A stretch of DNA of 64,000 nt. It comes from Brachypodium distachyon (taxonomy: Eukaryota > Streptophyta > Magnoliopsida > Poales > Poaceae). Within the stretch, counting starts at the first letter, position 1; every line of letters begins with the position of its first letter. The stretch spans positions 11,222,001 through 11,286,000 of the forward strand of contig NC_016132.3 in the NCBI RefSeq assembly GCF_000005505.3, written 5' to 3'. The position numbers were made by a program, and so were the translations under genes. The notes beneath the pieces were generated by a model. The model was not told the origin of the DNA and made no database searches. It saw only the letters and a list, made by a program, of their open reading frames with translations. Positions 1-11,500 of the stretch are shown here, piece by piece.

Positions 1-2658
1 AGACTACCATGTACATGTGTCTAAACGTACAGAGGAAGGCATGGCCACAGTATCATGTGGAGTTTTATCTGAATGTTCAGTTGCTAAAAGTATTTGCAGG
101 TAAAAGTGTCAAAAAAATTGCTATTAAACAAGTATGGGCAATCAAATAACTTGGATTAGGCATATGAGACATGAGACTTGAACATATAGGAACGAAGTAC
201 CATGATTTTTTCCAGATAAAATTATACATGCCATTCTGAATATGGGATGCAAATTCATTGTCAGAGTGTACCAATCTTAGCAGGAGCAGCATAATTACTG
301 ATATGTTAATTGAGGTGATATGCAGCTCTTTTCTTTCTTTTAGTACTACCATATTACCTAGCTTTATTACTGTCCGAAAGTTCTATGTAGTTGCAACTCA
401 AGAGCCAGTTCAGAGACATGCAACGATGAGTGTCAATGAGCATAAAGATTTCTTAATCTAGAGACAGTAAATATAAAATGCTTATTCAGTTACTCTTTTC
501 TGACCTTTAAGCACTTAAGCCTCTTCCACAGCAAGGAGGCTAATTGAATGATATTGCACACCATAGTAGTCCCTGTCATACGAAGAATGAGCGTCAATAA
601 GCATAAAGATTCCTTAATCTAGAGACAGTACATATAAAATTCTCATTCAGTTACTCTTTTCTGACCTTTATGCACTTGCGCATCTTCCACAGCAAGGGGA
701 CTAATTTGAATGCTATTACATACCATAGTAGTCCACGTAATACCAAGAATGATACTAATCATAGCAAACGTCAGGGCTTAGTTACTTGAAGGACACACTG
801 GGTAACCAAAAGCCTGAAGTAATAAAGAGAACGACCAAAAAATAACCAATCTCATATTAAGTTGAGTTTGACATGAAAATAATAATATGATGTAGCTAAA
901 TAGTTGTTCACTGAACTCTTAAGGTCAAACTAACCCAAAGCAACATGTATTAAATGGTTCCCCGCAAAAAAAAATGTATTAAATGGTATGAAAGATGATT
1001 GCTAAATGGAAAGCTTACTCTGGGTTAGAGGGGATCTTACTCTCAAATAAGCAGAGACAAAACATGTTTATCAAATATCCAAATTGACCTTAGAAAGAAT
1101 GCAACAGTGCAATCCAACCTCTTAGGCAAATTAGAGTGGTCATCTCTATCTTAAATAGATGCACCACTGAATATCATTGCAGCTAGCACAGACCATATGA
1201 AGGCACCTAGCCAGCTTGTCTTTATCTTCCAGAGCACGAGAGTCTCACTGATATCCACGAACAAAACAATTCAACTAAGTTGATCCATTCGATTCTACAT
1301 AGCAATAGATGGAACCCAAAGGTGATTCAATTTCACCCGCATTGTATAAAATGAGCACAACACTATTTTGCATGTACACAGAGCTGGATACAAACTATTC
1401 TAAAGACCAAAAGAGTTAGCTGTTCTAACCTTGTTAGATAGCTGACACATTTCATCGAGCAGATGGCAGGCAGAAGAAAAATAATCCAGAAAGTTGAATT
1501 CTCATGCGAGAATACAACACATGTTAAAGCATCTAAAGAAATTCTAGAATATCGTTTATAATTCCATCAGTAGAAGCCCAACCATGTTGGATCGCTGGCC
1601 CCGCCGATACAAACATCCATATTAGCAGTCAGTCATACTGAATAAACTGTGTTATTACTTACTACTTACTGCTTGGCTCCTGGGTCGGGTGATTAGTGCG
1701 GGCATGCGGCCGCAAGGGAAGCGGACTATAGGCGCAGGATGGAGACGGTGAGGTCGCTGGGTGAAGCCTAGACTGCGGCCACCATGATGCGAGGGAAGAG
1801 AGAGGTGCATAAGAAATTGATGTCTAATTACGGTGGTCTGGTCTACGCGCAAGGGAAGCAAGAAGGAGAAGAAAGCAGGAGCTAGGTTACCCATACAACT
1901 TGAGAGATGTGAGCAGTTTAGTTCAATAAATTTACAAAATGAACAAAACTAATACCAAGAGTTGAGATTCGAATTGCTCTTAGACGTTGACACATGTCCT
2001 GTGTTTCTTTTAGAAAAAAACCCGATCCCGAAACTCTCCTTCGCTTCCAATGCCGGCGTGTGTACAAATTGTTCCTATCTGGGTTTTTAAAAAAAGAAAA
2101 TTGGTCAGAAGGGACTCTATCTAGCTGCCAGGTGTCCAATTCGGACTAATTAGACTAAAATGCTCCCGAATCACAAATTTTGGGACTAATTTTACTAATT
2201 TTGCAACTTGTTAAACTAAACTGATCCCACCTCTTAAGTTGTTGGTTCAGTGGTGCAATTACCTCAAAAAGAAGCGGATGGAGCCATGGAGGCACCGGTG
2301 GAACTATATTGGGGCCAAACTGGGCCAGGCCTGCCCAGGTTTTTGCAAAAGAAAAAAAAACTAGTACTAGTAAAGCCCCAGTCCAGTAGAAGAAAATTTG
2401 AGTTCTCTTTTAGCTTGGTCCGAGCATGAATTTCTTCTTCGTACCTCCGCCGCTGAAGACCATGTGTGCGGTTGTTGGACGTATGGCGAAGGGAGCTGAG
2501 AAGAAACTCGCGATGCAGCACAATTTCCCAAGTAGTGTTTGGTTAGCCGAAAATGGTGAATGCTCGCGATTACTGATAATCAACATCGATGATGTCCAAG
2601 AAGCTTCAACGATACCTTAATTCCTAGCGGCACAGTCATATAGGAGTAGAAGCTCCTC
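1..2658. other. Gene-poor flank, no gene recognised
   Basis: AT-rich DNA on both strands with only short, unconvincing open frames. I see no splice-linked coding series and no RNA gene. The only clear structure is the tandem duplication listed separately at 425-746. A GC-richer patch at about 1660-1890 is open on the minus strand for 79 codons but resembles no family I know. It could be a leftover first exon or chance. Confidence 0.5.
425..746. repeat. Tandem duplication, about 160 bp, two copies
   Basis: The stretch 425-584 is repeated at 585-746. Landmarks recur in the same order: a CATAAAGATT block, TAATCTAGAGACAGTA, TTCAGTTACTCTTTTCTGAC, CTTCCACAGCAAG and CCATAGTAGTCC. The copies differ by scattered substitutions and a few small indels. 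Neither copy has a usable reading frame. Confidence 0.8.
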
Positions 2659-3458
2659 TTGGACTCTGTTGATGCTGTCACTAGACAGAGGCTCCTCTTC
2701 CTGTGGTGGAGGGCCTGGCATTTGCGAAACGTTTGTATTTTCGGGTCTGGCAAAGCTTCGTTGAAGAATCAGCAACGTTCATCAGGAACTATGCACTGGC
2801 GATGGAGAACCTGCGAAGCAACGATGAAGTGGTACTCAGCTGCCTTGGCGTGCCCTCTGCTTCAAAGGTTGTGACCTCTGTTCCGGTGCAGAGACAGGAC
2901 AGTAGGGGCATTACGTCAGATGCTGGATCGTCGGAGTGTGAACTCCACGCCTGGAGACCTCCGGAGCAAGATGGCTGAAACTGAATACTGACGCTAGTTT
3001 CCTCCCTGAGTCAGGAGAGACTTGGTGGGCGCCGTCCTTCGCCGCAGTGACGGCCAGACCGTTGTTTCTGCATGGGGGAAGGCATCTGGCTGCTCATCTG
3101 CCCTGGAGGCTGAAACTATTGCCGGTCTGGAAGGCTCTCAAAGGGACCAGTGGCGTGCCTGGCGCAAAAATCGACCTGGAGAGCGATTGCCAGATCTTGG
3201 TTAATAACCTTCAGAATGGAATGTAAATCGCACCTACATCTGTTTCCTCCTCCACGAGTTTAGCCAGCGCCTGGCTTTGCTTAGTGCCTCTAAAGTTAGT
3301 TGGTCACACCGTTCTTGTAATTTGGTAGCGCCTAAGCTGGCTCGACATGCTAGAGAGTCAGTCTCATCGGGATCCTAGCTGGTTCGCTTCCGCCTGCTGT
3401 ATTTGTGCTTGCGATCCAGTTAATTGAATCTTACCGTTTCAAATTAAAAAGAAAAATA
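2659..3458 (+). pseudogene. LINE 3' remnant (RNase H-like domain), frameshifted
   Basis: Three plus-strand frames together read like the carboxyl end of a plant LINE ORF2. A WWRAWHLRN block lies near 2710. It is followed by an FVEESATFIRNYALAMENL-like segment, then a nucleotide-sensitive RNase H block, SAWGKASGCSSALEAE, near 3075-3120, and a final ARHARESVSSGS-like tail near 3345. The frame changes at least twice and a stop interrupts the middle, so it is dead. The segment ends in an A-rich stretch near 3445-3458, as expected for a LINE 3' end. No reverse transcriptase is present, so this is a 5'-truncated copy. Assignment to a particular LINE clade is not possible. Confidence 0.6.
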
Positions 3459-4307
3459 GGAGTAGAAGCAATTGTCGCCACCATGTATATAAGGTTTTCT
3501 CTCTCGCACGAGCAAAATTTGCCATTCCGTTTTTCCTTTTTACTAGCAAAACTCTTTAGTGCCTTTTCTTTTTCTTTTTCTTTTTGCGGGTAATCTTTAG
3601 TACTATTTCAATGATCCTGCCCTGTCATTACCCTGCAGGTTGGTTTGCATGGTGACCTCCAATGCTGCAATTTCATGAAGATCTGCTCTGCATCGACTTG
3701 CTATCGAGGAGATGTGATTGGTGAAAATAACAGAACGGTGTCAGCACTTGAGGCACCGTTTTTTCCTGTTATAACTAGTGTATGAGCAAGATGTGTAGAG
3801 GCTAGAGATGCTGTCTGGAAACTGCATCTGGAATTTTGACGTTTGACGTCTAAAGATCATTGCGTTTTGAATGGTCGTCAGCTGTCAGGCTTCAACATCT
3901 GACGTTTATTGCCATCTCTTATGCGTACACTCTGCTCATTGAACGGATTTATTGGATGCTCATGCTCGTTGGCGAACATGATACTCAGTATCGGACCCGA
4001 GCAACATCGTTCAAATCTGATTGGCTCAGAGTATATCCAAAATTCAATTAGGAGCCGGAGCGTGTTGCCTGTTTCCCGTCTTGTTCCGAGGAACATTCAG
4101 GTTCTCAAGCTGCAGGTGTTACGAGTTCCAGACAAATTCGAATGTGTACAACAAGGATTCTACTACTCTACAAACGTTGTGGTACTCCGAGTGTATTCGG
4201 AAACTCCGTGAACGAGTGGAAAACAGATCTTACTCGCTCTGACTCGGAGTGTCAGTGTGTATGCAAATACGAAGCCGAGGAGGTGTATGGCATCGATAGC
4301 TCGACTG
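3459..4307. other. Upstream region of the sugar transporter gene
   Basis: There is no credible gene here. Short open frames at 3860-4242 overlap on both strands and look like chance. The stretch lies immediately 5' of the STP gene and presumably holds its promoter. The only recognisable element is the TATA box at 4308-4314. Confidence 0.4.
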
Positions 4308-4314
4308 CTATATA
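4308..4314 (+). promoter_or_regulatory. TATA box of the sugar transporter gene
   Basis: The sequence CTATATA lies 121-127 bp upstream of the chosen start codon. With usual plant spacing, transcription would begin near 4340, giving a leader of about 95 bases. This makes the upstream in-frame GTG at 4327 very unlikely as a start. Confidence 0.55.
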
Positions 4315-4434
4315 GGTCGGCTCCACGTGACACCTTGCCTCCTCAACCCAGCACCAACGACACACAATCCTACGGCATCGCGATTTGAGACTCAACATCG
4401 TTACGTGCTTCCTCGAAGACACGACCGAAACGCG

Positions 4435-6030
4435 ATGGCGGGCGGGGGCGCGGTGGTGAGCAAGAGCAAGCAGGAGTACCCGGGGCGGCTGACGCCGTTC
4501 GTGTTGATGGCGTGCCTTGTGGCGGCCACCGGCGGGATGATCTTCGGGTACGACATCGGCATCTCCGGCGGCGTGACTTCCATGGACCCTTTCCTCAGCA
4601 GGTTCTTCCCGTCGGTGTACCGGAAGCAGCAGGCCGATAGCAGCAGCAACAGCAACCAGTACTGCAAGTTCGACAGCCAGGTCCTGACCATGTTCACCTC
4701 TTCGCTCTACCTGGCGGCGCTGGTGGCCTCGGTGTGCGCCGCGTCCGTCACCCGCGTGGCCGGCCGCAAGTGGTCCATGTTCGTGGGCGGGGTCACCTTC
4801 CTGGCCGGGTGCGCGCTCAACGGCGCGGCCCAGGACGTGGCCATGCTCATCCTGGGCCGCGTGCTGCTGGGCGTCGGCGTGGGCTTCGCCAACCAGAGCG
4901 TGCACGTCTACCTGTCGGAGATGGCGCCGGCGCGGATGCGCGGCATGCTCAACAACGGCTTCCAGCTCATGATCACCCTCGGCATCCTCGCCGCCAACCT
5001 CATCAACTACGGCACCGACAAGATCGCCGGCGGGTGGGGCTGGAGGCTCAGTCTCGCGCTCGCGGCCGTCCCCGCGGGAATCATCACGGTCGGCTCCTTC
5101 TTCCTCCCGGACACGCCCAACTCCCTCCTCGAACGCGGCAAGGCCGACGACGCCAGGGAGATGCTCCGGCGCGTGCGGGGCACGGACGACGTGGAGGAAG
5201 AGTACGGCGACCTGTCGGCGGCGAGCGAGGCGTCCAGGGCCGTGAAGAGCCCCTGGCGTGACATCCTGCGGCGGCAGTACAGGCCGCAGCTGGCCATGGC
5301 GGTCTTCATCCCGCTGCTGCAGCAGCTCACGGGCATCAACGTCATCATGTTCTACGCGCCCGTGCTGTTCAAGACGCTCGGGTTCGGCGGCAGCGCGTCG
5401 CTCATGTCGGCGGTGATCACGGGCGTGGTCAACCTGGCGGCGACGCTCGTCTCGGTGTTCACGGTGGACAGGGTGGGGCGGCGCGCTCTGTTCCTGCAGG
5501 GCGGGGCGCAGATGTTCGCGAGCCTGGTGGCGGTGGGGGCGCTGGTCGGCGCCAAGCTCGGGTGGAGCGGCGTGGCGGAGATCCCGGCGGGGTATGCGGC
5601 GGCGGTGGTGGCGGTGATGTGCGTCTACGTGGCGGGGTTCGCGTGGTCGTGGGGGCCATTGGGGTGGTTGGTGCCCAGCGAGGTGATGCCGCTAGAGGTG
5701 CGGCCGGCGGGGCAGAGCATCACCGTGGCTGTCAACATGCTCATGACGTTCGCCGTCGCGCAGGCGTTCCTGCCCATGCTCTGTCGCCTCAAGTTCGTCC
5801 TCTTCTTTTTCTTCGCCGCCTGGGTGCTCGTCATGACGCTCTTTGTCGCGCTATTCGTGCCGGAGACCAAGGGTGTGCCCATCGAGGACATGGCCAACGT
5901 GTGGAAGGCGCACTGGTACTGGAGACGTTTCGTCACCGACGTCGACGATGCCCAAAATGGAGACATCGAGATGGGCAACAAAAACAGCAGTGTTAAGAAC
6001 TACGGTCTACGGAGTAGCTTAGATTCGTAG
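4435..6030 (+). CDS. Sugar transport protein (STP/MST-type monosaccharide-H+ symporter)
   Basis: A 531-residue, single-exon MFS sugar porter. It should import hexoses with protons across the plasma membrane. The start at 4435 gives MAGGGAVV, typical of the family. Diagnostic segments in order: [13 protein letters not shown] (residues 38-50; D40 matches the proton-donor Asp of STPs), QYCKFD with C77, the AGRK loop after TM2, [71 protein letters not shown] and the closing PETKG. C77 and C450 fit the two cysteines that pin the extracellular lid in characterised plant STPs. Length and hydrophobic pattern fit 12 membrane helices with a short acidic tail. Absence of introns is the oddity: many STP genes have one to three. 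Substrate range and subtype cannot be read from sequence. Confidence 0.93.
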   Translation: MAGGGAVVSKSKQEYPGRLTPFVLMACLVAATGGMIFGYDIGISGGVTSMDPFLSRFFPSVYRKQQADSSSNSNQYCKFDSQVLTMFTSSLYLAALVASVCAASVTRVAGRKWSMFVGGVTFLAGCALNGAAQDVAMLILGRVLLGVGVGFANQSVHVYLSEMAPARMRGMLNNGFQLMITLGILAANLINYGTDKIAGGWGWRLSLALAAVPAGIITVGSFFLPDTPNSLLERGKADDAREMLRRVRGTDDVEEEYGDLSAASEASRAVKSPWRDILRRQYRPQLAMAVFIPLLQQLTGINVIMFYAPVLFKTLGFGGSASLMSAVITGVVNLAATLVSVFTVDRVGRRALFLQGGAQMFASLVAVGALVGAKLGWSGVAEIPAGYAAAVVAVMCVYVAGFAWSWGPLGWLVPSEVMPLEVRPAGQSITVAVNMLMTFAVAQAFLPMLCRLKFVLFFFFAAWVLVMTLFVALFVPETKGVPIEDMANVWKAHWYWRRFVTDVDDAQNGDIEMGNKNSSVKNYGLRSSLDS

Positions 6031-7853
6031 CATTTACCGGTGTTCTGTTTAGGTTTTACACTGTCTAAGAGGAGTGCATTGCAGTGTGTACTCTGTTTCT
6101 AAACGTAAGAAGTTGTAAGTTTGTTCTAAATTTATAGACAAATATACAAAACTATAGAGTTAGTTTTATTGAATCTCTGGTGTATTTTCATAGTATACTT
6201 ATTTAATATTACAGATGATGATATATTTTTTTTGTCAAATTTAAGAAGCTTAGGACATCTCCAAGGGTTCACTAGCCAAATGGACATGCCATCCGTTCAT
6301 TTGGCTAGTGTCCGGATAATTTGGCTATTGTTCATTTACCACCTCACCCAATGAATACTTGTGAAATGTCCACATTACAAATTGTCCATACCCACAAATT
6401 TCACAATCAATTCTATTAGCAAACAACTATATATCGACACATCAATACAAGTTAAATAGTAGAGTGCAAATTAATTAAGATAATATAGTTCAAATATTTC
6501 GAATGACAAAGTCCAAATATCTCAAATGAAGTATTCCCTCGGTTCCTAAATCCTTGTCGTGATTTTAGTTCAAATTTGTACTTAAACGGTAACAAGAATT
6601 TAGGGACGGAGGGAGTACCAAAATAAGCATGTGGTGCATCATCACAAAATCAAATCTATCATACACCCCTCTTGAAACTCCAAGAAATATCCAAAACATG
6701 ATGACCAAATATAGTTGAACTAGTAGCTAGCTTAATGTAAAAATTACTAGCTAAAAACTTGATGAACAGTAATGAACATTTGCCACAACTGTTACTGTAA
6801 AGTGCAACATGCACCGTGCGGAAAGTATTTGGGACGTGTGAAGAAGGAGTCCGCAGACAATGTCCGGCTTGCCAAACCGAAGTCACATTTGGCTAGCATT
6901 TGGCATGTCCACGGACGGATTATTTGGTAAAACATAAGGCCTCAATTCTTCCACTGTTAGAGGTTGTAGGGATAATGACACCCTTTCATATTTGAGAATG
7001 ATTTATCAGCTCGTTTGATATCCCTTGTGAAATCAATTTTTTTGAAAAGATTATATATGACTAAATTTGAATTCTGATTTAAAATTCATGTTAGTCTATC
7101 ACATGGGTTTGTAGGATGAGATATAATTCCAGAGAAATGATGTTTTTAGAGAGGAGTTAGGGTTATGAATAGGTGTAATTTCATGGAATTTCATATTGAA
7201 TTCATGTACCAAATCTATGCCAGCCAAACAAGTTCGCTACTTGACTCCAAAATGAATTACAGGACTCCAGGCCCAAACGATGAGAGCCAAAATGAGTTGT
7301 ATGCGTTTGGTTCCTACAATATACTAACTCCGCTCCAAAATGTAAGTCGTACTGTTCTAAGTCAAACTTCTTAAATTTTAACCAGTTTTTAGGAAAACCT
7401 ACTAAAATTTACGAGCCTTAAATCAGTCTTCTTAATTCAATCATGATATATGTTTGTATAGTACACTATTTGATATTCTAAATGTTTACATATTTTTTAT
7501 AAACTTCATCAAACTTTAAGAATTTCATCATCTTCCTCCGCCGCAGCCGAGGATCATGACTCAAGACCCGTCAGTGCCTACCCCACCTGCCGTTGACAAT
7601 CCAAAAACTGTAAAGTCCTTTGCCATGCTTACTGTTTGTACCAAGTTGGTTTGGGTAACAAAGAACTTTCGTCAAATCTAATGGTTAGATGCTTATGAAG
7701 GATCGGTGTGATTCATAGACACTCATATTTTGATCTTGTATGAAATCTCATTATCTAATCCACTAGTTGTATGGTCTCCTATTATGTTCTCTACTCTATT
7801 CTTTTGAACTTGTAAGGTGGTCAATTGTATGGACTTTTTGTGTGATGTATGGA
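6031..7853. other. Intergenic AT-rich DNA with transposon remnants
   Basis: No gene is seen. The first ~200 bp is the STP 3' flank. At about 6250-6940, paired GCCAAATG-type blocks near both ends (6275-6330 and 6880-6930) suggest a degenerate DNA element around the intact Stowaway at 6532-6617. I cannot fix its ends. At 7330-7520 a CTCCGCTCCAAAATGTAAGTC start resembles another decayed small element. Confidence 0.35.
6532..6617. mobile_element. Stowaway MITE (Tc1/mariner type)
   Basis: An 86-bp element bounded by TA. The left end reads ATTCCCTCGGTTCCTAAAT and the right end is its near-perfect inverted copy, finishing AGGGACGGAGGGAGTA. The interior has no coding sequence. Confidence 0.85.
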
Positions 7854-8024
7854 CAGAGGCGGAGACAAGCCCCATGTAGGAGGGTGTGGGGGCACGGCCT
7901 GGGGCTTGAACATTTTTTTTTCTTTGCTAAATTGTGATAATTTGAAGTTTGGCCTGAGCCTTCTCCTCCTTAATTACCTTTTCTTAATGGCCCTGGTCTA
8001 AACTACTTCATGGCTCCGCCACGG
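7854..8024. mobile_element. hAT-type MITE with 8-bp target duplication
   Basis: A 171-bp element starting CAGAGGCGGAG and ending CTCCGCCACGG, imperfect inverted ends of about 13 bp. It is flanked on both sides by the identical octamer TGTATGGA (7846-7853 and 8025-8032). Eight-base duplications and CAG...CTG-like ends are characteristic of hAT elements. Confidence 0.85.
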
Positions 8025-8574
8025 TGTATGGACATGTATGCATATATAAATTGTTGACGCAGAAAAATACAGACGAAGTGCAGAAGTGCAAGTGCTGGTT
8101 TTTCAGCCTAATGTTACAGATTATGTAAATAACTATTACTGATGCTCTGTGTGTAAAGCATTTGTTTTAAGCTGTTCTAGAAGGATTCTACGTCACCTCT
8201 ACATAATGTTGGCACGTGTAACTTCACTTGCTAATGTGAGCCGTGGAATGGCACCCATAATTCCAGCTAGTTCCGAGTGTTTTCCACAGGCGATGGAGCT
8301 CCTTTCCCACCACAGTCCAAGAAGGCAAACCGCGGCTGACGCAGCCATTACAAATGTTGTATCGCTAGCCCAGATTGGTGCGGCGAGCACTGACGCCTTG
8401 TCCCGATTCACTCGCTCTCCTACACTCCTACGTGCCCCACGGCAGCCCCAATCATTCCACGCCCCATCCCCTCCACACTCTCCTCTGTCTTCTTCAAGTC
8501 CTCCTCTGTTTCTCCAACCCAGCAGCCAGCCGTGTAACACACGTACGTGCCCCTCCCATCTCCATCCCCCGGCC

Positions 8575-11500
8575 ATGTCCATTGCCGCGCTCCGATCCTT
8601 CCCCGCCGTCTACGGCGTGAAGCCAAGCCCTCGCCTGCAGGCGCCCCGAGGCCGCCCACGCCATGCCCGGCTGATCAGGGCCAGCAGCTCCGTGGCGGTG
8701 AACGGGGAAGTGGGACTTGGAAACAGGAGCGGAAAAGATGACCAAGAGGAGGACGCGGTGGTGAAAGATAAAGAGCAAGGAGGACTGGAGCCTATGTACG
8801 ACGACGGGTTCGGCGGCGTCACCGTGAAGGACTACTTCGCGGCTGCCAGGGAGCTGTCCAAGGACGACGGAGGCCCGCCGCGGTGGTTCTGCCCCGTCGA
8901 GTCCGGCCGTCCGGCGGTCCGGGACGCCCCCTTGCTGCTCTTCTTGCCAGGTTAGCCTCTTGATTGATTATGATCGATGAAAGCCAGCTCATCGGTGCGA
9001 GATCATTTCCATGTCTGCGGTCGGTTGCCTGAATCAGAATGGCCAAATGGAGAACTCATTCTACACTTTCCTTCTTTTCGGTTTGGGCTCTTGTTTGTTT
9101 ATTTGCTTCTAACGCCGCCCTTCGTGAACTCGAATTGACTGCACTGCAGGAACTGATGGTGTTGGGATGGGGCTCATTTTGCACCACAAGTCTTTGGGCA
9201 AGTGAGTGAGTCTTGCTTTCTGCTACCACGTGCTGTCACTTGTCCCCTTTAGCCAAATAATATATCAAACTATATATTTGCAGACCGAGGAAGCAGAAAG
9301 CCTGCTTTCCGTTCTAGTTTAGTCTCGATCAATTGCTACTTGGCGCTCCATCCATGCAGTCGTTATCTACCGAGTTAATTATGGCAAGCACAGGACTACT
9401 TAGTTTACTAGCCGTTGGTGTCTTTTTTTCATATAAAACTGCCCCCATGTGACAGAAAGTGGACTGCCTCTTTTCTTTTTTATTGCACAAATCAGAGCTT
9501 GCTGCATCACCAAATCCAGCAGTAGTTTAATTCCAACCCCCTCATGCTTCTAATTTCAGGGCCTTTGAAGTTCGTTGCTTGCATATTCCAGTAAATGATC
9601 GTACACCATTTGAAGGTACGCCAGCGTTGCCCTTATTCATCCAGGCTCCAGAGTGTTATAGTTCGGTTTTTGGGTGTGTATTATGCATGTGCATACAGCA
9701 TGCTAACTCACAGTTAATACTTAATTACTAGAATTGCATCTCTAGTTATCCAATTCTAATCCCTGAAATTTACACTAGAATAAATTCCGCTTTGAACCTC
9801 ATAGTTGTAACCTTGTAAAACTTCGAACCATATTTTGGCTTCAATGTGGAATTGTGAAGCTAAAATATGGTTCAAAGTTTCAGAAAAAAAACTGGTTCAA
9901 AATGCCACAAATATCTGGTTCAGAATTTACCCTTTTTCTCAAAAAAAAACTATGAATTTAAAACTTCATAAAAGAAAATCAGGCACAAAGTATCCCAGAA
10001 TTTTCTATTTTTCTAACACATGCGAATATAAATGCTTACAGGGCTATTACAAATCGTCGAACAATCTATAAAATATGAGCACGAGTTGTCACCGAGCAAA
10101 CCGATATATATCGTTGGAGATTCATTTGGTGGATGCCTGGCGCTTGCAGTGGCAGCTCGTAATCCACAAATTGATCTGGTCCTCGTACTAGTAAATCCAG
10201 GCAGGTGACAATGTGTTAATTCAGAAAATTATTGAGAAAGTATTCTTTTCGTAATAAATATTTTATATTACAAAACAACCTGCTTTTTTCCCCCTTGCTG
10301 CAGCAACATCATTTCCAAAGACTTCATTGCAGCCAATATTACCTCTTTTGGAAGCAATGCCAAGCGATCTTCATGTTACAGTGCCATATCTTCTCAGTTT
10401 TGTCATGGGTATACTTCTTAGCTTATTTAAATTAATTACCTGATTTGTACTTTATTCTAGTTGTCATGTGCATTTTTATCCAATTGGCTAATCTGGTAAT
10501 ATTTGCAATAAATTTTTCTTGTTAATTTCATATGAACTAAAGAATTTCAAGGCATGTAATTAAGTTTTATATATTTTTTAATAAATAAATATTTAATTTT
10601 TCCAGGCAGAGTATTAAAATTCAACTGTTGTTCCCTTTTTTTGACAATCTAAGAATGCATGTATATGAGCAGCTGACCCTATCAAGATGGCTATGGTTAG
10701 CATTGAGAATAACCTTTCTCCCCCAGAAACTCTTCAGAAACTGTCAGATAGTCTCACTTCATTGCTGCCTCTGCTTTCGGTATGTTATGCATAGCTCCTT
10801 ATGTTCTTAAGTTTTTCTATCTATCTACCTCTCACATTTATTTTTACTTGACTTCTAGCCAAACATATAGTAAAATATATCCTTAGTTAGTAACATCATG
10901 AACATTTATTTGATCAGACCTACTTCTATGTGTGAATGTTAATTTAGACAACTTTATTTTGGGAAAAATTTGAACAACTCTTCACGGTTATAAACATCAT
11001 CGAACATTATTTGAGGATGGCAGGATGCTTAGATCTGTTGTATGAAATGTTTATTTTGACACTTTCAGAAAAACATATAGATGGCAATTTGATTTGTTAT
11101 GGTTGATATAAGTATGTGCTTCTTTCAGCTCACTACTTTTCAGAAGTCACGGCCTTATGGAGCTACCTAATCACTGAGAAACCCTTTTCATTCATCAGGA
11201 ATTGGCAGATATCATACCAAGGGATGCTCTTTTGTGGAAGCTCAAGCTTCTTAAGGCAGGAGCAGCCTATACCAACTCTCGTCTTCATGCTGTACAAGCT
11301 GAAGTGCTGCTTCTTGCCAGGTATCTTGCAATAAAAATGTTGCTGTCATTCTGTAGTTTATGCTGACTTATTGTCTCGAATATTTTGATCTGATACTCTA
11401 CATATCAACGTATTTAGTGGCAAAGACAATCTTCTGCCGAGTGCAGAAGAGGCAGATCGACTATTCAAGACACTGAAAAACTGCAGAGTTCGATACTTCA

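Noticed and set aside
4252..5996. Minus-strand and alternative-frame open frames over the STP gene (217, 175, 144 codons)
   Set aside because: They are shadows of a GC-rich coding sequence; the plus frame 4435-6030 carries every conserved sugar-porter motif.
10201..10204. Using the GT at 10205 as the donor for intron 4 of paralogue A
   Set aside because: It adds four bases and shifts the frame away from the conserved NPATSFPK reading; the GC donor keeps frame in both A and C.
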